Of a stretch of DNA of 64,000 nucleotides, positions 43,363 through 54,866 are shown one piece after another; the stretch's first letter is position 1; the number at the start of each line of letters is the position of its first letter. The position numbers and the translations under genes were made by a program. Below the pieces are notes generated by a model. The model saw only the letters and a list, made by a program, of their open reading frames with translations, was not told the DNA's origin and did not search any database. Source of the DNA: Blakeslea trispora (taxonomy: Eukaryota > Mucoromycota > Mucoromycetes > Mucorales > Choanephoraceae); NCBI GenBank assembly GCA_025331445.1, contig JAIWNE010000017.1, forward strand, positions 310,001 through 374,000, written 5' to 3'.

Positions 43363-46300
43363 TGAGGAAACTCAATATAGCCTGTGTTAATGCCAATGGT
43401 AAACTTCGTCAAGAAGCCATTAACTCCATTCTGTATTATTGTATATATGTCGACATTCTTTTATCACAGAGACCTGGCTCCCTCCAGATAAATCTATACC
43501 CACCCACTGGCAACAGTTTCACATTTACGGCGAACCAGTCATCAATTCTGATCGTTGTCAGATGGGTATCTCTCTCTTTATTAACCCTCTCTTTAAATAT
43601 AACAAATTACATGTAGATACTCAAAAATCCAAATATTATATGACCTGTCATTTAGACAGCCTAAAAATACATTGTGTCTACTTACCCCCTTCCCCTTCCT
43701 TAGATAATACAACCGCTATGCAAATCCTCGACTCCATCCCTTTGACTCCGAACACTATTCTTTGTGGTGACTTTAACGCCCGCATGGGTAAGCTAACAGG
43801 TGACAGCAGATGGAATCCAAGAGGCAACAAGCTCTCCACTTTCATTAACCAACATACACTCAATAATTACAACCCACTCCTTCAATATGCCAAACCAACT
43901 CGAGTGGTCTACAAAGAAAGTACCAACATTACTGAAACCAGCATTGTTGACTATTTTATTTCACAATCCACTCTTATGCATCCCAAATTAGACATACGTA
44001 CAGACCTATCGGTTCTTGGATCTGATCACAAACTCATGGTTTTTTCCTTCACTTGGGTGAATCATGATGTGCGTGGTGATACCCCTCCAGAACCTTTACG
44101 AAAACGTTGGTAGCTCAGTAGACTTTCAGAAATGCCTGTTCGAACAGCCTACATTACTACTATGCAACAACAATTCTACAGCAAGAATCTCAATTACACT
44201 ACCCGTCAATTTGCAGATTTCTTAACCCAAACCCATTCCACTCCTTTTTCTACCACCGATACCCAGGCTAATGCCGATACTATCGAATATCTATGCTCAC
44301 AATTTTATGACTCAATCTACTATGCCTTGGATACTATCCTTACCTCTGCCTCTCCTCGTCCCAAGACTTGGAAATGGTTTTGGAGTCCAAAATTACAAGA
44401 ACATGCAAATCTCCGCCAGGCCTGTTATACCCGTTGGCGCAAGTCGGCTGGTATACAGAAACCAATATGGTGGAATAAATACAAAGATGCTGATCATCAA
44501 CTTAAAGCAGGAGTTCGCCAAGCAAGAGCGCTCGCCTACTTTAAATTTTGCTCTGATCTCAACAACGACCCCCTCGCCGCTATGCCTACTATAAAGAGGA
44601 TTATCCAGTCTAAGACTCGGAGTAAACACCGTTTTAGTAATGCAGAAGGCCCCCAACATGCAGTGAATGAGATGGCCACTTTCCTGCAAACCATCTATGA
44701 TGGTGATACCCTACCTCGGCCAATCAATATACCCCTCCACCTAAGATCTAATCCAACGGTTGGTACTAACCTTTCTGATAGGGGTAAGTATGACTTCCAA
44801 AATAGTCCTTTCACTATCGATCTCGTTAGAGCAGCCATAAGACGTCTTGCACGTCAAAAAGCCCAGGTAAAGATCACTTCACTTCCGAGATGCTCTCGCC
44901 TGTTGCCCACATCCTCAGTCCTATCCTTACCAACCTCTTCCGTTCCTGCTGGCTTACCGGGTATACCCCTATAGCTTGGCGAACTGCTCAAGTTGTGCCG
45001 CTTTTCAAGCGTGGTGATCCTCTGGATCCCTCAAGCTATAGACCAATTAGTTTGACTTCGGTCTTTCGAAAGGTTATGGAATACTGTCTACAACATCCAC
45101 TCTACGACCAGACCAACTTCATTGACATTGCACAAGGAGGTTTTAAACCTTTCCTTAGTGCCTTGGATCAAGCTGCCTGTCTAGATGAACTCGTCCACCG
45201 CTATCATGAATCTCACTACAGGTATCCAACCATTGCGTTTCTTGATATTGCAAAAGCCTATGACACTGTTGACCGTAACATCGTTTGGAATCCTATGCAC
45301 CCTCGATGTGATCCCTTGCTGTTACAAATGCTGAAAAGCCTCTTTGATAATGTGCAAGTGGAGGTCATCAATGATAACTACCATTCCTCTCCTTTTTCTC
45401 CTACTACGGGTGTACTACAAGGTTCTATCCTTGGTCCCCATCTCTATAGCATATATCAATACACTCCCTCAACTTCTTCGCTCCGACACCCCTTCAACCT
45501 CATCAATACCGCTTACCTCTATCAACTGTCTTCTCTTTGCCGACGACGTAGCTCTGCTTGCTGATCATACTCAAATGCAGCATCTACTAAACAAAGCTGA
45601 ACAGCATTCACTCCTTCTCGGATATCGTTGGTCGCCATCCAAATGCGCCATCATTTCACCCCCTTCCTCTCCTTCTAATACTTACACTCTTTACAACACC
45701 CCTATACCCGCCGTTGATACTTTCAAGTATCTCGGCATGCAATTCAACTACCGTGGAACGGACACTCAGCTGTTCATCAACTACACCAAAGACAAGGTCA
45801 AAAAGTCCATGTACCGTCTTCACAACATTGGCGCCCGGTCAAACGGGTTTTCTCCTCTACTAAGTATGCAAGTCTATCGACAATTCATTCGTCCTCAAAT
45901 CGAATATGGCCTCTGCATCACTAATATCAACATTACCAACATGCCTGCTCTTGAGCGTATGCAAGATGATTGCCTTCGTCTTATCGTCGGTGGTCATGAT
46001 ACCTCTTCAGTCAAAGCGCTGCGAGTCATGCTTAACCTGCCCACCATGGTGGAACGGTGGTATGTGCTCAACGCCAAATACAACCTTCGCCTTCCACGGC
46101 TCCCAACGGAATCCCTGATCTCTCAAATTCACAACACCAACAACAGATACAGTCGCTTGTCGCTTATCAGCAAGAAAAATCCCACATACAATACGTTTAT
46201 TGGTGATACTTCTACAAAACCTGATCATACTGTACTCAAACAAATTCTCTCTTCTTTTCGGTCGCAAGCCCTCATCAATTCTTCGGAAAAGATGATTCAA

Positions 46301-46726
46301 GCTTGTCGACACGACCTTTCCATAGATCCCATCCTTTTCTTACCTATGACTCGGAAAGAACAAAGACGACTACTAAGGTGGCGGATGAATTGGTTACCTG
46401 GTAGAAAGTCAGATTGCTATTGTGGAGGCGAAATGAGTCGATACCATTTCCTTACCTGTCCAGCAATACCACCTTCATACTGGGACCACCTTCAGCGTGC
46501 ATCCCCTAACAACATCCATCCTTTCGACATGCTTCTTCGGGAACTACCCACAAAAAAACCAACAACTGTTGAAGAAAAACAAAAATTAATACAAAAGTGG
46601 CAACCTCTTTGGACTGATCTGTTGAACATTCTTTACCTCATCGACCAGATCTGCCACAAAAGCCAAGAGCCTTTCGAACCTAAACCCGATAAGGGTCAGC
46701 TCTTCTACGATTGGCTTCTACAATAA
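43362..46726 (+). pseudogene. LINE ORF2: endonuclease, reverse transcriptase, Cys-His tail
   Basis: ATG at 43362 starts MRKLNIACVNANGKL, the first APE-endonuclease motif. ITETWLPP follows after a one-base break near 43462 (a T-run). GDFNAR lies near 43770 and SDHK near 44020. An in-frame TAG at 44111-44113 follows, then the same frame continues. Reverse transcriptase: FKRGDPLDPSSYRPISLTSVFRK, FLDIAKAYDTVD (first catalytic Asp), GVLQGSILGPHLYSIY and FADDVALLAD (45534 and on). Breaks occur near 44863 (a C-run) and 45455 (two bases of a TA repeat). The tail has CYCGGEMSRYHFLTC, the usual C-terminal Cys-His motif. No RNase H domain seen. Confidence 0.88.
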
Positions 46727-47171
46727 CAAAAAAACAAAAAAAAAAATCTACTAAAGCAAACAGAAAAAAAATAAATTTTTTTTAAAAAAAAAAAGTATCA
46801 AAATTTCAAAAATCCAAAAAAAAAAATTAAATTCATTTCCAAAATTTCCTGTCAGCCTCTGTCACTGCTCAACCTCACCACTCTCTCTCTCTCGCCCTTC
46901 CGCTGTTCAACTCACCACTTCTCATCTAGCCAAAGCATTAGCAATTCTGACCTCTGCTACCTTGTAACCTCTAATCATTCCAAAACCGAGGATAGTTCGT
47001 TCTGCGTTCAATCCTTGCTCTAGCTCCTTCTTTTTTTATTTTATTTTTCCCCTTTTGGGTTTTTTTGTATCTTTCCTTTCAATCTCAGATATCTGTATCT
47101 TATTTTGCCCGACTTATGGGATCGTTTACAGTATCCTTATTCTTGCCTGCATGAATAAACTTAACATTCAC
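46727..47171 (+). other. LINE 3' UTR
   Basis: A-rich runs (46730-46830) followed by mixed sequence with CT repeats near 46890-46900 and T-runs near 47030. It ends in TGAATAAACTTAACATTCA just before the right copy of the 16-bp duplication. No other feature seen. Confidence 0.65.
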
Positions 47172-47187
47172 CTTAACCAACCGCGCG

Positions 47188-47506
47188 GACACGAGTTTGA
47201 CAAGCTGGTGGTTGAATTGCAAAATATGTTTTTTACGCACTACAAAGTCACGTGGAGAGCTACTTATTGGCCCGGTGAATGAAAGTCATCCTTTTGAGGA
47301 CGAAGAGAAGATCGCCGTTTCGATGAAGCAGCCTTGCTGGCTTTCCAAATTTCAGATTCAGCTTACTTTCTATTTTGACATCAATGCATCCAGATCAAGT
47401 CTTTTGTTTACTTCACGATCAGTCTATTTCAAGCCTTCCGTCTATTTACTACAAACACCTTTATTTTTATTTTGTTTATCCTTGCCTTTTATTTTTGTTT
47501 TGATCA
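47188..47506. other. Former upstream flank of tRNA-Gly, no gene
   Basis: By the duplication logic this was directly upstream of the tRNA gene before the LINE inserted. No supported open frame, RNA gene or other feature. Confidence 0.5.
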
Positions 47507-47662
47507 TTTATATTTTATATTTTATATTTTATTTTTTATTTTTTATTTTTTATTTTTTATTTTTTATTTTTTATTTTTTATTTTTTATTTTTTATTTTTT
47601 ATTTTTTATTTTTTATTTTTTATTTTTTATTTTTTATTTTTATTTTTATTTTTATTTTTACT
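47507..47662. repeat. AT microsatellite, (ATTTTTT)n then (ATTTTT)n
   Basis: About 155 bp of near-perfect 7-bp units ATTTTTT passing into 6-bp units ATTTTT at the right end. It creates long Phe/Tyr/Ile-rich open frames that are not genes. Confidence 0.95.
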
Positions 47663-47868
47663 TTCTCACATCTTGTTTTTATTTTATTTATCTTTTAATG
47701 AGATCGTTTTCTTATATTTGCCTTACGTACAAACAACCTCCAAAAGGAAGATTAAGCCGAGCAAATATAAATACGAACAAAAAGAGAACTTTTGAAGAGG
47801 GACGAAAAACAAGTGGAAACAAGACAATTATTTTTTTATCAATAAATTCAAACATCTATATTTTATTT

Positions 47869-48132
47869 CTATCTTTTCTTTGAACCAGAAGAACGCCTGC
47901 AAAAAGAAAACTCACATAAGGTCTGATCTTGAAGAAGCTCTGGAATATCTTGGAAGATTGAGTCTGTCTTAGGATCTGTTGTATCGTGAAGAAAGAAGAA
48001 CTGAAAATACTGAACTGTTGAACATTTGGCTTGGTCATTGTCTGGTCTTGTCTTAGTAACTGGTTGCTCTTGGAAAGAACATACTTGGTAGTTATCTGAA
48101 GAAGGATGGAATTGGAAAGCAACTGTTAACAT
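47869..48132 (-). other. Small open frame, doubtful
   Basis: 87 codons with an ATG at 48132 and a mixed composition unlike the nearby low-complexity sequence; basic C-terminus (SSGSKKR). An acceptor-like TTAACAG just inside suggests that it could be the last exon of a gene cut off by the Ty3 element that begins about here. No family recognised. Confidence 0.2.
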
Positions 48133-48355
48133 GTTAGATTATTTTAGTTATACCTTTTTTTATTATTACTTTTAACTATCTCTGTTGTGATTACTATTTT
48201 TCTAATTTGATTGTACTGGACTTGTAAGTTGAAGATCTCTTTTGATTTTTCTGTTCGATAACTTACTTATGTCTTGTACATCAGGCTTCAAGGTTTACTC
48301 GCAATAAATACCAACTCCCTCAAATCTTTGACTGAATCACCATTATACCTTGACA
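48132..48355 (+). repeat. Probable 5' LTR of the third Ty3 element
   Basis: TGTTAG...TTGACA directly upstream of a TGGTGCGGC sequence at 48361-48369, a plausible primer-binding site since such sites begin TGG to pair with the CCA of a tRNA. No second copy is found in the window, so the left boundary is a guess. Confidence 0.4.
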
Positions 48356-48461
48356 TTTTTTGGTGCGGCTAAAGTGGAAAAGAAATCTATCATCTCGGTA
48401 TTTTGGAACACACATCAATTATCTCAGTCATTACTTTACACCGTTATATATATTATTCAAC

Positions 48462-49409
48462 ATGTCAAACAATTCGAATGAAAGCAAGTCTCGTACTAGT
48501 AGTTCGTTGGCAAATCAATCTGCTATGTCACCCTATCTCATGAAGTTCATGAGTGATCCTGTTGATTTTACTGGGGATATTCGTCGTACGAATCCCATCA
48601 ATTGGATTAAGAAACTTGACCGTATCAAGAGCTTTGGTAACCTTGATGATGAAAACATGATTATCATTGCTGCCGATCACCTGGTAGACCAAGCGAACTG
48701 TTGGTTCAATTTGACCCATCCTAACCCTGAAACTCTCACATGGAAGGACTTCAAGACTTCGTTTAAGGCTAAATACTGCAAGGGACAAACGGAGATCTGG
48801 TGGGATCAAATCAACAGTATCAAGCAAAGCTCTAGTGAAACTGTAGAAGATATAGAAATACGCATGCGAGAACTCTTCCAACTCGTCGGTGTCACTGATG
48901 AACGTATGATCAAGCGTACATTCTTGAAAGCTATTCGTCCTGATATTGCACTCGAGGTTGAACGAGGTGATGTCGATGAAAGCACTCCGTTAACCAATGT
49001 CATTGCCAAGGCGATCAAGGCGGAAAAGATACTCAAGAAGTACTAATTGACTGGTACAAGCAACGCTCCTGTCGCTATCTCAAGTGTTATTCCTGAAAAC
49101 AGTTTCAATCCATTTAATTCGCAGAAAGAACCAGAAAATGCTGCATCTGAGAAGAATTCTTCTGATGTGATGAGCGAATTGGTCAAAGAATTTCGCGAAA
49201 TGAAGATTAACCTTCTGAATGCTGCCAAAAATATTGGGAACAATGCTACTATGAATAACAACGCAAACAGAAGCTCCTACCCAAAGAGACCCATCGCATG
49301 CTATCATTGTAAAGAGGAAGGCCATAGAAAGGTGGACTGTCTTGTTCTCAAAGCCGAAAACCAGAATCACACTGCTCAACATTCGGGAAAAGGCTTAGCA
49401 CATCAGTAA
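48462..49409 (+). pseudogene. gag: gag with an in-frame stop (third Ty3)
   Basis: ATG at 48462 starts MSNNSNESKSRTSS. The capsid-type gag core has INWIKKLDRIK, NCWFNLTHPNPETLTWKDF and IRMRELFQLVGVTDERM. TAA at 49044-49046 is in frame; the same frame then continues through a linker to a classic zinc knuckle CYHCKEEGHRKVDC (about 49300-49341) and stops at 49407-49409. The first stop falls between capsid and nucleocapsid parts. A mutation is the simplest reading. Confidence 0.82.
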
Positions 49410-52267
49410 ACACTGGAGGTTCTGATGTGCAACCTAGACAAACAAATCCTCTTACTACTTCCATGAACAATGAAATTCACTATATTGAGGCCATACCACA
49501 AATGCCTGTATATAGTGCGGTGGCTAAAAAGAGAAAGACGGCGATATCAGACGCAGGTGGTCAAGGCTCAAGCAAAACCCCTTTTCCTTACGCTGCGCCT
49601 CCATATCCTTATCCACAACAAGGGGCTAGTATACATGAAGTACGTGCTGTAGCTGGCCAAGCAATCAATCCATCAGCTGCCGCAGTGAACGTACCAACGG
49701 TCATTCCGCAAACGCAAGCGAACACACAAATTCCGCCCATCAATGGTCAAACTGTTGTAAATCCTAGTCCTATGAGTCCCAAGGATAAAGGTAAACAAGT
49801 CAATAGACCTCAGGTGAATGCTGGTGCGAAAGTGCCCAAACCAAGAAAAAGAAAACCAGTACGCTATCTCCGATTGCAAAAGGATACAAGAAAGATCATG
49901 TCGGCACTTGCTGGTACCAATTCAAGCCAATCTATGTTAGACTGGGTCATGTACGATAAAGAGGCTCAAGACGACATTTTGGCTGCAGTGCGTACGATGA
50001 GGGCTACCAAAAAGAAAAAGGCTGAAATGAATCTAATGATTCAACCTGGTAATGCTGTTTCTCCTATGGAAATCAACAAGGCTGAGTTTCTAAGCACCTG
50101 GAGTACCTCTGGCCAAGCAGACCATAGATCCAATGATGAAGCTGCTTTGGATGATGATAAGAGATCAGCATATGCCTGGACATCCGATAGCGAGTCCAAC
50201 TATGAAGACTCTGATTCGGAAGAATCGGAAAGTACTAAAAGTGATGACAATGATTCTTGCATCGTTACAAGTGATGTTCAAGATTTCGACATCAACACAA
50301 TTCGTTCTAATGCTCCACTACGTGCTCCGGTGCTAATCAATGGGCGCTTGATCGAATGTATATTTGACACAGGGGCTGGTGTCAGCGTCATCAACGAAGC
50401 TCTTGCCAAGAAGTTGAACATTGAACCAACACACTTGGACGAGATGGTACTTGTGTCCTTTGACGATAAGAAGCATCGTTATCCTGCCAAAGTTAGTGCC
50501 AATGTACCATTGGATGTAGCTGGTCATAATCGTCCTGAACACTTTTGGATCCAACCTCAAATTACACAACACGATAACGACTATTGTATCATTTGTATGA
50601 CGTGGCTTAAGAAATATGACATAACCCTCAGAGTTTCTGATGACACCATATGCATACCCAACTCAACTGGTCAAGTAACTGAATTGCGTGGTGCTTCCAA
50701 TCGTATTGTCAATACTACGATTCAGAAGAAGAATGATGTCGCTGAAGTCTTTGCTGTTACCATATTTACGAACGATGTCTCTCAGGATGAGAATAAAATT
50801 GAAGTCAAAACATATGCACAAGACATCATGGACGAAGAGGCTGAATTGGCAAAACTGCTCTCCTTCGAAAACGTTGAAGATATTGAAATAAAGAATGTTC
50901 TCAATCAGTATAAAGATGTGTTTGTTGAAGTGAGCGGACCTGGATTAATAAGCTTCTTGAATCATGATATTCTACTGAAAGATGACAAACCTACTCCTAT
51001 ACGTTCAAAACCTTTCCGTTTGACTTGGAATGAAGAAGAGACTCTAAGAGGAGAGATCAAAAAGATGCTGGAATTGAATCTGATTAGACCATCTCCAGGA
51101 CTATGGTGTAGCCCATGTTTTTTCGTCAAGAAAAATAACGGAAAATTGCGGTTAGTCATTGACTATAGAAAGTTGAATTCTATGACGGTCAAGTCAGGTT
51201 ATGCCTTACCAATCATTGATCACTTGTTGGATCACTTGGGAGGAAATAAGTTTTTCTCAGTTATTGATTGTGCTAGCGGATTTTGGCAAGTTCCTCTAGA
51301 TGAACAAAGCAAGGAATACACTGGCTTTGTGACTTTACAAGGCTGTTATGAATTCAACGTAATGCCCTTTGGTCTGACCTCTGCAAGTAGCACTTTCCAG
51401 AGAATGATGCAAATATTGTTAGCACCATACATTGGTGATTTTGTCTTTGTCTTCATTGACGATGTGATCATATTCTCCAAAACCATGGAAGAGCATCGTG
51501 CTCACTGCCGCTTAGTGTTGGAAAAATGCAGAGAGCACAACTTGCGTTTGAACCTAACGAAAAGTCATTTCCTCAAGCCCAAAGTCAAGTATCTTGGACA
51601 TGAAATTTCAGCAGAGGGCATTTATCCTCACTCAAGAAACATGGACAAGATCGCAAACTTTGCTACTCCTAAAAGCTTGGATGAAGTACGGTTATTTCTC
51701 GGTACGACTGGCTACTATAGGCGTTTTGTAGATAGCTATGTAGCCATTGCACAACCGTTGAGCAAACTGACTCGTAAAGGTCAAGCCTTTGTATGGGAAA
51801 AGGAGCAACATGATAGCTTTGAATTCTTGAAGAGAGCGCTAATGACTCCACCCATACTGGCATTTCCAAGCAAGGAAGAAATCCAAATACTGACAACTGA
51901 TGCCTCAACAAAAGGATTCGCAGATATCTTATCTCAATCACCCAAAAGTGATAAAGAGGGCGAAACGGTGGTAGCCTATGTGTCTAAAACGGTATCTGCA
52001 GCTCAAAAGAATTATGCAGCAGTTCATCTGGAAGGTTATGCGATTGTCTGGGCGGTTACGCATTTCCGCCATTATCTCTTAGGAAGACACTTCATACTTC
52101 GCACTGATATTTCAGCCTTGTATCACATTCTAAGATCAGAGAATCCAAGTGTAAAACTGTCAAGATGGGCAGCGATATTGCTGGAATATGATTTTACAGT
52201 CGAGCATATTCCAGGCAAGATCAACCCAGCGGATAGTCTATCGCGACTCCTACCAGAGATCCTTTGA
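49410..52267 (+). CDS. pol: Protease, reverse transcriptase and RNase H (third Ty3)
   Basis: Open from shortly after the gag stop, in the -1 frame relative to gag, as many Ty3 elements use. A Pro/Gln-rich linker and a basic/acidic region precede the protease with DTGAGVSVI (about 50367). RT follows: KKNNGKLRLVIDYRKLN, IDCASGFWQVPL (catalytic Asp) and FIDDVIIFS at about 51453 (Phe in place of the usual Tyr before the Asp pair). RNase H has TTDAS, HLEGYAIVWAV and a Asp-containing TDISALY. It ends in HIPGKINPADSLSRL and a TGA at 52265-52267, after which the same frame continues into integrase. Confidence 0.88.
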
Positions 52268-53335
52268 CTACTGAATGGTACTCACACTCGTATGGCTATT
52301 TCTATCTTACACGAAACACAAACTGGACACTGGCGAAATGATATGGGGACCGTATCGTTTCATATTTTTATTATTTTTATAAATTCACAAATCAAGCAAA
52401 ATACATTTTCTCTTCTCCTTTTATCAATTCCTACACTTTTGCTCATGAAGTATCCCTGGTTCGTGGCTTTATATCACTATCTACTCAACAACACTTACCC
52501 TGTTGGTGTCACTAAAGTCATAAAGCAAAAGATACGTCGTCAAGCTGCTAAGTATCAAATTGCTGGTGAAGACTTGTTGGAAAAGTCAACTGGAAGAAAG
52601 CTGTTGCATGAAGCTATTAAGAATGACATTATCATGAAGCTGCACAAAGAAAATCACTTAGGAGTACGCAATCTGGCAAGGCTCTTGACTGATAATTTCG
52701 TTTGTGATGATATCCATAGCAAGGCAAAACAAATGGTGTCTAGTTGTATGATATGTCAGAAGCATGCTCGACCTCGATTTTCCAGAACTAATCTAGCTAA
52801 ACCTATCAAGACTCCGTCTCAACCATTCTACCTAGTTGGTGTTGATGCTGTGGGTCCACTTCAAGAAACTTCATCAGGCAACAAATACATTCTCACGGGG
52901 ATTGACCAATTGACACGATGGCCTATTGCTTTGGCTGTAGCCGACATCAATGAGAAAACAACAGTGCGTTTCTACTTACAATGCTTAGTCTACTGTCATG
53001 GTGTACCTCGTTACATTCTTTCGGATCGTGGTAGTAATTTTGTTTCTGAATATACGACTACTTTTCTGAAGCAAATTGGGTGCCAGAGCATACACACTAC
53101 TGCATTTAGACCACAAGTCAATGGAAGTTGCGAACGACTGAATCAAACCTTAGTGAGGATTATGGGAAAGCTATGTGCTGAACATCGAGACATTCAAGAA
53201 TGGGACCGTTATGTAGATCCTGCTCTATTGACATTACGAATCCTGGTGAATGAATCAACTGGATATTCACCCAGTCAACTCCTTTACGGTTATCAAATCT
53301 TGACACCTGTGGTGATTTCACCATATGATAAATAA
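52268..53335 (+). pseudogene. pol: Integrase (third Ty3), truncated
   Basis: Same frame as the upstream pol, separated only by the TGA at 52265-52267. A hydrophobic stretch (52350-52440) interrupts the usual linker and is probably decayed. The zinc region His-His-Cys-Cys lies near 52640-52770 (HKENHLGVRN, then CMICQKH). The catalytic core has Asp in VGVDAVGP, Asp in SDRGSNF and Glu in GSCERLNQ (about 53130). It ends at 53333-53335 after QLLYGYQ, so the C-terminal integrase domain is absent. Confidence 0.82.
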
Positions 53336-53667
53336 AAGTAGATACCGAAAATGATATCAAATAAAAGAATCGCTTATTTAAAATACGATATACAACCCAA
53401 ACTAATAGAAGCCCAACATAATGTAAAGAGTGAAAGCTCATATACACATAAGACACAGTAAGCAGTAAATGCTTACTCAGAAGAAAAAGGACAGAGAAAA
53501 TTACACAAGTTCCAAATCAAGCCATCCCAGATTTAAAGTCCTAATCCAACTGTATTCAGGAACGGTAAAAATACAGGACAATGGTAGAACACTGGAAGAA
53601 AACCTCAACCGTCATATAAAGATTATTTCCCTTATATTTTATGAGAATAAGGATTAGTAAAATCCAT

Positions 53668-54866
53668 TCACATTCGAGTAGACACAAACTTTAGAAATTG
53701 TATAAAAACCACTGTATTATTTAGTTTAGAAACATTATTCCACTTTCTAAGAATAAAGAGATTATCAAAGTACTTTCTTGTTTTTCCTTTATTCACTAAC
53801 CCATAATCATTACACTTGCTATAGTGCTGGTTCGAAATGTTCACAAAGCAATTGTTCGAAACCTGACCATTCATTTTAAGAAGATGCAGGTAGTCTAGCA
53901 TTGCAAAGTGGAATGCTTTTCTAGGTGTGACAAGACTTCCAGGCATCAATTGATTGAGCAGAAGCTGGTCAATCAGAGGATGACACTGACAGTACTTGAC
54001 AGCAACCTTTTGAATTGCTAAAAATTTACAGAAAAAAGGTTTTAGAAAACACAATCAAATCAATGACCTATATAACATACCATTCAAGAAATAAAGAGTC
54101 AGCTCAGCATGTCTTTGGTCATGACAGCAACATTCAAAAGTCCCAAAGTCAACCTTGACTTTGTAATATTTAAGGCTTATCCAACAGTTACATTAAACTC
54201 AGCTGTGAAGTAGAGAATAAGTAAGATCCTTTATTTATATGTATAATGTTATAATATGTTATTACCTGTGAAGTAGAGAATAAGTAAGATAAAGAGTTAT
54301 CCTTATTCTCTAGTTCACAGTATTTATATTTTCTATTGATACTAGCAATATTAATTGCTTTTTGCATTATTTGGTAAAGTAGAGATCGGTCTTTGAACTG
54401 GTTGTCTGGAGTATTACAGACTTAGGATAAGTCTAGCTCATCATTGAGCTCAAATGACTTGAGAAATAAGTTCTTGAGTCGATCAGACTCATCCACCCAT
54501 TGCTTGTTGACTTGAGCAGCCTGATTTTTCTTTGTCTGCTCTACATCAACCCATTGGTTGTTACCATCATCCATGTCCAGGCCATAATCCAGGTTTTGGT
54601 CTACACCATCAAATTGATTGATGGCGTAAGACGTCTGTCTGGCCAGACGCTCATCTTCTTCCTTCTCCTTTCTCTGTCTTTCTTTCTTTCTCTTTCTTGC
54701 CTCTTTCTTGCCTCAAAAGGTCTTCTTGTTCTTGTGGTTTTTTCTATTTTCTGCTATTTCTTTTCCTCGTCTGTAATATTCCTCAACCATTTCCTCGTAA
54801 GTTTCCATCTTGAATTTGGGGTATCTGAACCTGGGTAACTTGTAAGCTCTTTTGCTGTTAGGCATA
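53668..54866 (-). pseudogene. KDZ-like transposase, N-terminal cysteine region
   Basis: ATG at 54866 (MPNSKRAYKLPRFRYPKFK) starts a charged region with an early TGA, then KKERQRKEKEED, a short acidic DGVDQNLDYGLDMDD stretch and WVDESDRLKNLF. Further on, after a duplicated acceptor-like segment (54204-54300), comes KVKVDFGTFECCCHDQRHAEL. A clean intron (about 54012-54083, GTATGT...TTTAG) leads in frame to AVKYCQCHPLIDQLL and TPRKAFHFAMLDYLHLLK. The cysteine layout, followed by a PRKAFHF-type helix, resembles the CxC region of Kyakuja-Dileera-Zisupton transposases; I am moderately sure. The catalytic part is absent; the third Ty3 element lies on that side. Confidence 0.5.

Larger units (their letters stand above)
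41465..47171 (+). mobile_element. Non-LTR retrotransposon (LINE) inserted at a tRNA gene
   Basis: Two-ORF LINE with a 5' UTR of about 395 bp, ORF1 (41860-43362), ORF2 (43362-46726) and a 3' UTR of about 445 bp that starts with A-rich runs. A 16-bp direct repeat, CTTAACCAACCGCGCG, flanks it at 41449-41464 and 47172-47187. On the left it is part of the intact tRNA-Gly, on the right an orphan piece. This is a target-site duplication made by target-primed reverse transcription. There is no simple poly(A) tail at the extreme 3' end. ORF2 has three frame breaks and one stop, so this copy is inactive as read. Confidence 0.88.
48132..53338 (+). mobile_element. Third Ty3/Gypsy retrotransposon, 3'-truncated
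   Basis: Gag, protease, RT, RNase H and integrase in Ty3 order, from a lineage different from the two chromoviruses (CxxCx4Hx4C zinc knuckle, no chromodomain). The integrase ends shortly after its catalytic core, and no 3' LTR or polypurine tract was found, so the 3' part is missing. It abuts a decayed KDZ-like gene at about 53668. Confidence 0.8.

Noticed and set aside
47172..47187. A second tRNA gene
   Set aside because: Only the first 15 nt of tRNA-Gly are present; it is the right copy of the LINE target duplication.
47197..47883. 228-codon Phe/Tyr/Ile-rich open frame
   Set aside because: It runs through the ATTTTTT microsatellite, which has no stop codon in this frame; no membrane protein family fits.
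54500..54838. Hydrophobic 112-codon open frame on the plus strand
   Set aside because: It is the complement of the Lys/Glu-rich first exon of the KDZ-like gene; antisense of charged sequence often looks hydrophobic.
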